NCBI GenBank assembly: GCA_015709715.1
Contig: CP054184.1
Coordinates: 3,457,001 to 3,521,000 of the forward strand
Length of the DNA stretch: 64,000 nucleotides
Origin: Nitrospira sp.
Lineage (GTDB): Bacteria > Nitrospirota > Nitrospiria > Nitrospirales > Nitrospiraceae
Direction: 5' to 3'
The translations under genes and the position numbers were made by a program. Below are positions 60,065-64,000 of the stretch, piece by piece; positions within the stretch are counted from its first letter, which is position 1; each line of letters opens with the position of its first letter. The notes under the pieces are model-generated. The model was not told where the DNA came from. It searched no databases and saw only the letters and a program-made list of their open reading frames with translations.

Positions 60065-60478
60065 TCAGACCATCCGCTCGCAACGAATTCCCCACGTGGT
60101 CCTCAGCACCTCCTCCAGCGGGCGTCCCAAGCACGCATGATCCGAGGATTTCTGGCTTGGTGCGACGGAACGGTCGCTGCTAGACAGGTTACCGGTCGGT
60201 TGAAGGAGGCTCAACACCGGCGCATCGGGGCAGAGGGCTTTGAGCGCGCGTAATGTGTCGGAGTCAGGAACTCGGTCCGTGGCATCGTCGGACCCGGCCC
60301 GTACCAGGATGGCGCCTGGTTGCAGTTCTCCGAGGTCCTCCATCATGGATTCCAGGCTCCTGGTTAACACGGCTTGATACCCGCTGGTCGCGAGGCAATC
60401 GGCTAGCTCAAGCCCGAAGTGCCAGTCGGGGTCGACAATCATGATGCGGATTCTGGCGGTTCGATGGCGGTGGTTCAT
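60065..60478 (-). CDS. Degenerate receiver-like protein, 137 residues
   Basis: A small protein with a receiver-like fold, IRIMIVDPDWHFGLELADCL at the start, then LQPGAILVRAGSDDATDRVP where a phospho-Asp would be expected, and VLSLLQPTGN instead of the usual Ser/Thr and Lys motifs. No output domain. Likely a pseudo-receiver that works by protein contact. CAGAGGAGGAGGCCGCAC precedes the ATG at 60478, a strong ribosome-binding site, so it is expressed despite the loss of phosphorylation residues. Lies between two LuxR-type regulators. Confidence 0.68.
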   Translation of the reverse strand: MNHRHRTARIRIMIVDPDWHFGLELADCLATSGYQAVLTRSLESMMEDLGELQPGAILVRAGSDDATDRVPDSDTLRALKALCPDAPVLSLLQPTGNLSSSDRSVAPSQKSSDHACLGRPLEEVLRTTWGIRCERMV

Positions 60479-60760
60479 GTGCGGCCTCCTCCTCTGGGCG
60501 TTGACCGGTCCCGCGCACTCATCGGCGACGTACCGGGTTCCTCCGCTAAGCCTCACCGGATTCCCGTTCCAACGAGCGGGGCGGAGATCGGTGGGTTGTG
60601 AATCCAGCATGACTGGCGAGTTAGGAGTACCGAGTTGGCAGGGAAAGTACCATCACCATCGACGCAGTTTCTCGGTCGATGATTGTCGAGATGGGTTGTC
60701 ATCGTCCGTGCTACGTAGCGCAGGAGGGCGGACTGGGGAGGAATGCAGGAACGGCAGAGG

Positions 60761-61402
60761 TCAGTTGATCAGCCGGTTAACTAGCCGGTTTTCGATCGCG
60801 TAGTGCGTGAGTTCGGTATTGTTCTTCAGCTGCATCTTTTCGAGAATCCGGGCTCGGTAGGTGTTGACAGTGCTGATGCTCACGCACAAATCATCGGCGA
60901 TGTCTTTGAGACTTTTCCCCACGGCAATGAGACACATCACCTGATACTCGCGGTCCGACAACTGTTCGTGCAGGGGCTTTTCAAGATCGTGCTCGAGATT
61001 GAGTGCCAGCAGCTCCGCAACCGACGCGCTGACGTACCTGCCGCCCGCGATGATCTTGCGGATGGCTTGAACCAGTTCCGTGGGTGCGCTGTCTTTGGAT
61101 AGGTATCCTGCGGCGCCGCTCCTCAAGGTGCGCAAGGCCAGTTGATCTTCCGGATAGGCGCTCAGCACCAAGACGGGGAGCTTGGGGTAAAGCTGTTTCA
61201 GCTCCTTGAGCGCCTCCAGACCTCCCTTGCCGGGCATTCCCACGTCCAGAACCACGACGCTCCACTGCCGTTTGCGAAGGTGCTCCATCATCTCCTCGGC
61301 GTTCTGCGCCTCGGCAAGGACCGAGCAGTGGAAGTGTTCCGACAGGATCTGCTTCACCCCGTGACGGACGACGGCGTGGTCATCGACGATGAGGATTTTC
61401 AT
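60761..61402 (-). CDS. NarL/FixJ-family response regulator
   Basis: A canonical 213-residue response regulator. Receiver: Asp7-Asp8 in ILIVDDHAVVRHG, phospho-acceptor Asp53 in VVVLDVGMPGKGG, Ser/Thr in VLVLSAYPED and Lys in AGYLSKDSAP. Output: LuxR HTH LSDREYQVMCLIAVGKSLKD and ISTVNTYRARILEKMQLK. It lies directly downstream of the HisKA_3-type kinase at 61455, its likely partner. AAGGGG precedes the ATG. Regulates unknown targets. Confidence 0.95.
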   Translation of the reverse strand: MKILIVDDHAVVRHGVKQILSEHFHCSVLAEAQNAEEMMEHLRKRQWSVVVLDVGMPGKGGLEALKELKQLYPKLPVLVLSAYPEDQLALRTLRSGAAGYLSKDSAPTELVQAIRKIIAGGRYVSASVAELLALNLEHDLEKPLHEQLSDREYQVMCLIAVGKSLKDIADDLCVSISTVNTYRARILEKMQLKNNTELTHYAIENRLVNRLIN

Positions 61403-61454
61403 GATCGAAACCCCTTCGCGTCATAGCGGCTGATGGAAAGCCTCTCAGACGGCG

Positions 61455-63845
61455 TTAATCGTTGGATGCGCCTTCTAGTGGAATGCGGAGCGTGACGGTC
61501 GTACCCTCTTCGGGGTTCCGCTCGATTTTAGCTTCCCCTCCCAGTAAGAGAGCACGTTCGCGCATGCCTACCAGACCCAGCGAATGAGAGGCGGAGATCT
61601 CCTCGTCCGTGATGCCTCGCCCGTTATCGTGGACCTGGAGTAACAAGTTCCCCGTGTGTTCCTGCATGGTAATCGCGGCTTCGGAGGCCCCGGCGTGCCG
61701 GGCGATATTCGTCAAGACCTCTTGAAAGATCCGAAAGACACCGGTTGAACGATCGACCGGAAGGGTAATCGTCCGGAGGTAAATGTTCAGGATGCACCGA
61801 ATGCCGGTCCGGTTCTGGAATTCACGTGCCTGCCACTCGATGGCCGGAATAAGGCCGAGCTGATCCAGGACCACCGGTCTCAGCTCGGTGGCGATCTTCC
61901 GTACGGATTGCATGGTCTGGTCGACATGGCCGATGATCGAGGTGGCCCGTTCATGGAGGTCCGATCGTACATCGGCGAGTTGGTCGCGCAGGAAGGCCAG
62001 TTCGAGTTTCACACCGGTGAGGGCTTGTCCTAGCTCGTCGTGCACCTCGCGCGCGATTCTCGTCCGTTCCTCCTCGCGGACGGATTCCAGGCGTCCGGTC
62101 AGGTTGCGTAGACGCTCTTCCGACTCGTGGAGTTGTACTTCCGCGCGGGTGCGCTCTTCCTCTTCATAAGCCAGGGCGACGAGGTGGCTGGTGGCGATGG
62201 CGAACATCCACTCATCCTCCATCCAACGGCGCGGCAGCCCGATATGTTCGTGACAAAGGACGCCTTCCAAACGGCCGAACAGATAGAGGGGGATATCCAT
62301 CATGGAGGTCACACCCTCCGGCGCGTCGCCGCCATACAGCTGGGCGGTGCGGGTATCCGTGGCAAGGTCGTCGGCGGCGATCATTTGCGAGGTGCTCAAG
62401 AGTTGAAAGTAGACCGGGCGCGACGCCACGGGGATGGGGGTGCCCTCGAGATGTCGGTCGCGGCTCAGTTCGTACTGATCGATGCAGTGGAGGGCGTCAC
62501 GTGGCCCATTGTAGCGCCACAGGCCGACCCGTTCGATCTGAAGGGTTCTGGCGACCAGCTCGGTAATATGCCGAAGTGTGCCGGGTAGGTCGGACCGTTG
62601 AAAAATCCGGTTGCGTGTGAAGTCGGTCAGTGCGGACTGCTGTCGGACCAGGCGAAGAGCTCGTCGGCTCCGTTCTTCCTCGATGCGTTTGCGGACGGTG
62701 ATGTCCGTCGCCATGCCACAAACGGCGTCACATTCCCGGCGGGCGTTAAAGAGGGGGAACTTCACCACCATATAGGTGTGCGGGCCGTCGGGATGCGTGG
62801 CACTCTCCTCGAACTCCATCGGAAGTCCGGTCGTCAGCACCTGCCGATCATGCGCCTGCCAATTTGAGACCTGGTTCGCGGGAAACAACTCCTCGTCGGT
62901 TTTGCCCCGTACGTCCCTATCCGACAGCTGAATGGTTTCCTCGGTCTTCCGGTTGATCTGCAGGTATCGGCCTGAAGCATCCTTGAGGAAAATCAAGATG
63001 GGGCTGTTATTCATGATCGCTTGAAACCGTTCTTGGCTTTCCCGCAGCGCATCCTCCGTCTTCTGCTGAGTCGTGATGTCGCGGAACACCGCGACGCCGC
63101 CTTTGATGTGCCCGGACGCCCCACGCAGAGGCCGCGCATTGACGCTCAGCCACCGTCCGTCCGGGCGATGATCGTTTTTCAGCAGCAGGATCACATCATT
63201 GAGCGACTCACCGCGGATGGCCCGCACCAACGGCAGTTCCTCGGGGGGATAGGGAGTGGTGCCGTCGGGCAAGAACAGACCGAAGTGCGAAGACCACTTG
63301 CTGATGCCGACGTCCGACGGGCCGCTGCCGATGATGCGCCCGGCGGCAGGATTCCACACCTGAAATTCGCCGGTGTGATCGGCGACCACGACGCCGTCGG
63401 CGATGCTGTCCAGCACCGATTGCAGCAAGGTAGACTTCTGCCTCAGCTCAGCGGCCATCCGTGCCCGCTCCAGGGCGTAGCGAAGGGAGCGCTGGAGGAG
63501 AGGTCCTGTGACTTGTCGCTTGACCAAGTAGTCCTGGGCCCCCTGCTGGATGAGCTGCAAACCGAGCGCTTCATCTTCCAGACCTGTCAGCACCACGATG
63601 GGAGTGTGCATGATCGCCTGACGAATGGCCGCCAGCGTGGCGAAGCCTTGGCTGTCGGGCAAGGAGAGGTCGAGTAGAATGAGGTCGATGCCACCGGCCT
63701 TGAGACGGCTGGTGGCTTCGCTCAATCGACCGGCCTGGGTGAACGTAAACCGGCGCGGCGCGACCTCCTCGAGCAATGCACGCAGCAGCCTGGCATCACC
63801 CGGGTTGTCCTCCACCAACAGGATGTGAATGTTGGCCTCGGCCAT
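61455..63845 (-). CDS. REC-PAS-PAS-GAF histidine kinase (HisKA_3 type)
   Basis: A 796-residue sensor kinase. Receiver at about 5-125 with NIHILLVEDNPGDARLLRAL and phospho-Asp in LILLDLSLPDSQG; two PAS domains (about 140-275 and 285-410); GAF at about 425-575 (LTDFTRNRIFQRSDLPGTLR and VTSMMDIPLYLFGRLEGVLC); then the NarX-type kinase core with the phospho-accepting His in REVHDELGQALTGVKLELA, and the ATPase part with FQEVLTNIARHAGASEA, DNGRGI and GLVGMRERA. No membrane helices, so cytosolic. Start at MAEANIHILLVEDN. It ends 53 bases from the NarL gene. Confidence 0.94.
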   Translation of the reverse strand: MAEANIHILLVEDNPGDARLLRALLEEVAPRRFTFTQAGRLSEATSRLKAGGIDLILLDLSLPDSQGFATLAAIRQAIMHTPIVVLTGLEDEALGLQLIQQGAQDYLVKRQVTGPLLQRSLRYALERARMAAELRQKSTLLQSVLDSIADGVVVADHTGEFQVWNPAAGRIIGSGPSDVGISKWSSHFGLFLPDGTTPYPPEELPLVRAIRGESLNDVILLLKNDHRPDGRWLSVNARPLRGASGHIKGGVAVFRDITTQQKTEDALRESQERFQAIMNNSPILIFLKDASGRYLQINRKTEETIQLSDRDVRGKTDEELFPANQVSNWQAHDRQVLTTGLPMEFEESATHPDGPHTYMVVKFPLFNARRECDAVCGMATDITVRKRIEEERSRRALRLVRQQSALTDFTRNRIFQRSDLPGTLRHITELVARTLQIERVGLWRYNGPRDALHCIDQYELSRDRHLEGTPIPVASRPVYFQLLSTSQMIAADDLATDTRTAQLYGGDAPEGVTSMMDIPLYLFGRLEGVLCHEHIGLPRRWMEDEWMFAIATSHLVALAYEEEERTRAEVQLHESEERLRNLTGRLESVREEERTRIAREVHDELGQALTGVKLELAFLRDQLADVRSDLHERATSIIGHVDQTMQSVRKIATELRPVVLDQLGLIPAIEWQAREFQNRTGIRCILNIYLRTITLPVDRSTGVFRIFQEVLTNIARHAGASEAAITMQEHTGNLLLQVHDNGRGITDEEISASHSLGLVGMRERALLLGGEAKIERNPEEGTTVTLRIPLEGASND

Positions 63846-63849
63846 CGTG

Positions 63850-64000
63850 CTAACCATTCGCCAGGGGGAGGACGACGATGCCGAGCCAGAAATCTTCGAT
63901 CGACCGCACCACACGGATGAACTGGTCGAGGTCGACCGGTTTCGTGACATAACAATTGGCGTGCAGATTATAGCTCTTCAGGATGTCCTGTTCATCTTGA
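63850..64000 (-). CDS. Rcp1-like single-domain response regulator, C-terminal part
   Basis: The last 49 codons of a receiver, running off the window. The readable end has [20 protein letters not shown], where the Lys is the conserved receiver Lys, followed by [20 protein letters not shown]; this is the typical end of Rcp1-type regulators that pair with phytochromes and PAS kinases. Its stop TAG lies four bases before the kinase start, so the two are co-transcribed and coupled. Confidence 0.85.
   Translation of the reverse strand, partial: QDEQDILKSYNLHANCYVTKPVDLDQFIRVVRSIEDFWLGIVVLPLANG

Overview
The window looks like a Nitrospira chromosome (nitrite-oxidising or comammox Nitrospirota). It opens inside nxrB, the beta subunit of the Nitrospira-type periplasmic nitrite oxidoreductase. 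The DNA is GC-rich, and small Nitrospirota-style hypothetical proteins, sigma-54 regulation and many two-component genes are scattered through it. I see no rRNA, tRNA or CRISPR array.

Layout. 1-2.2 kb: 3' end of nxrB, an orphan CHASE3-type sensor without an output domain, and a 33-residue one-helix membrane peptide behind a near-consensus sigma-54 promoter. 2.2-14.4 kb: ordinary genes (DUF488, a lone receiver, a lone B12-binding domain, DUF2934, oligoendopeptidase F, a nuclease-like hypothetical, a TPR protein, an HDAC-family deacetylase, a sulfurtransferase, a SmbP-like metal-binding protein, a nitrilase-family amidase, AlgH, UvrA). 14.8-21.3 kb: an accessory island made largely of remnants. 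It holds a MazE-like antitoxin with a frameshifted MazF, possible PIN-toxin and integron-integrase fragments, a gene cassette (RibD_C/DHFR-like) with a recognisable attC, a complete IS5-family element inserted just upstream of a PhnB/VOC gene, a TIR domain lacking its first strand, a large eCIS-core (DUF4157) protein and an arylamine N-acetyltransferase interrupted by an amber codon.

21.4-25 kb: a four-gene minus-strand operon (TolC-type channel, CPBP membrane protein, MBL-fold RNase Z-like hydrolase, small membrane protein). 25.9-33.2 kb: a GT4 glycosyltransferase, two related MFS exporters flanking a Lys/Glu-rich BON protein, and an amylo-alpha-1,6-glucosidase. 33.3-40 kb: an M28 peptidase, DUF5069, a secreted beta-sandwich protein, an RRM protein, a DEAD-box helicase, an exported FKBP and uracil-DNA glycosylase. 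40.1-43 kb: a secreted alpha-carbonic anhydrase and a run of very small proteins, including an unlisted 47-residue membrane peptide. 43-49.2 kb: a TPR/beta-barrel gene divergent from a FecR gene, lipoproteins, a second DEAD-box helicase, and a pair of basic small genes, the second of which seems to start at ATC.

49.5-53.5 kb is the most coherent novel unit: a sigma-54 promoter, then a periplasmic 163-residue protein, an alginate-export-type outer-membrane channel, and a GAF-AAA-Fis sigma-54 activator, all on the minus strand, so the activator probably drives its own operon. 53.7-59.3 kb holds envelope genes (fatty-acid hydroxylase, GT2-GtrA fusion, polytopic membrane protein, lytic transglycosylase lipoprotein, MlaC). 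59.3-64 kb is a minus-strand signalling cluster: an Rcp1-like receiver, a REC-PAS-PAS-GAF-histidine kinase, a canonical NarL regulator, and two regulators whose receiver domains have lost the phospho-acceptor Asp.

All calls come from reading the sequence and from remembered family signatures. No database search was run.
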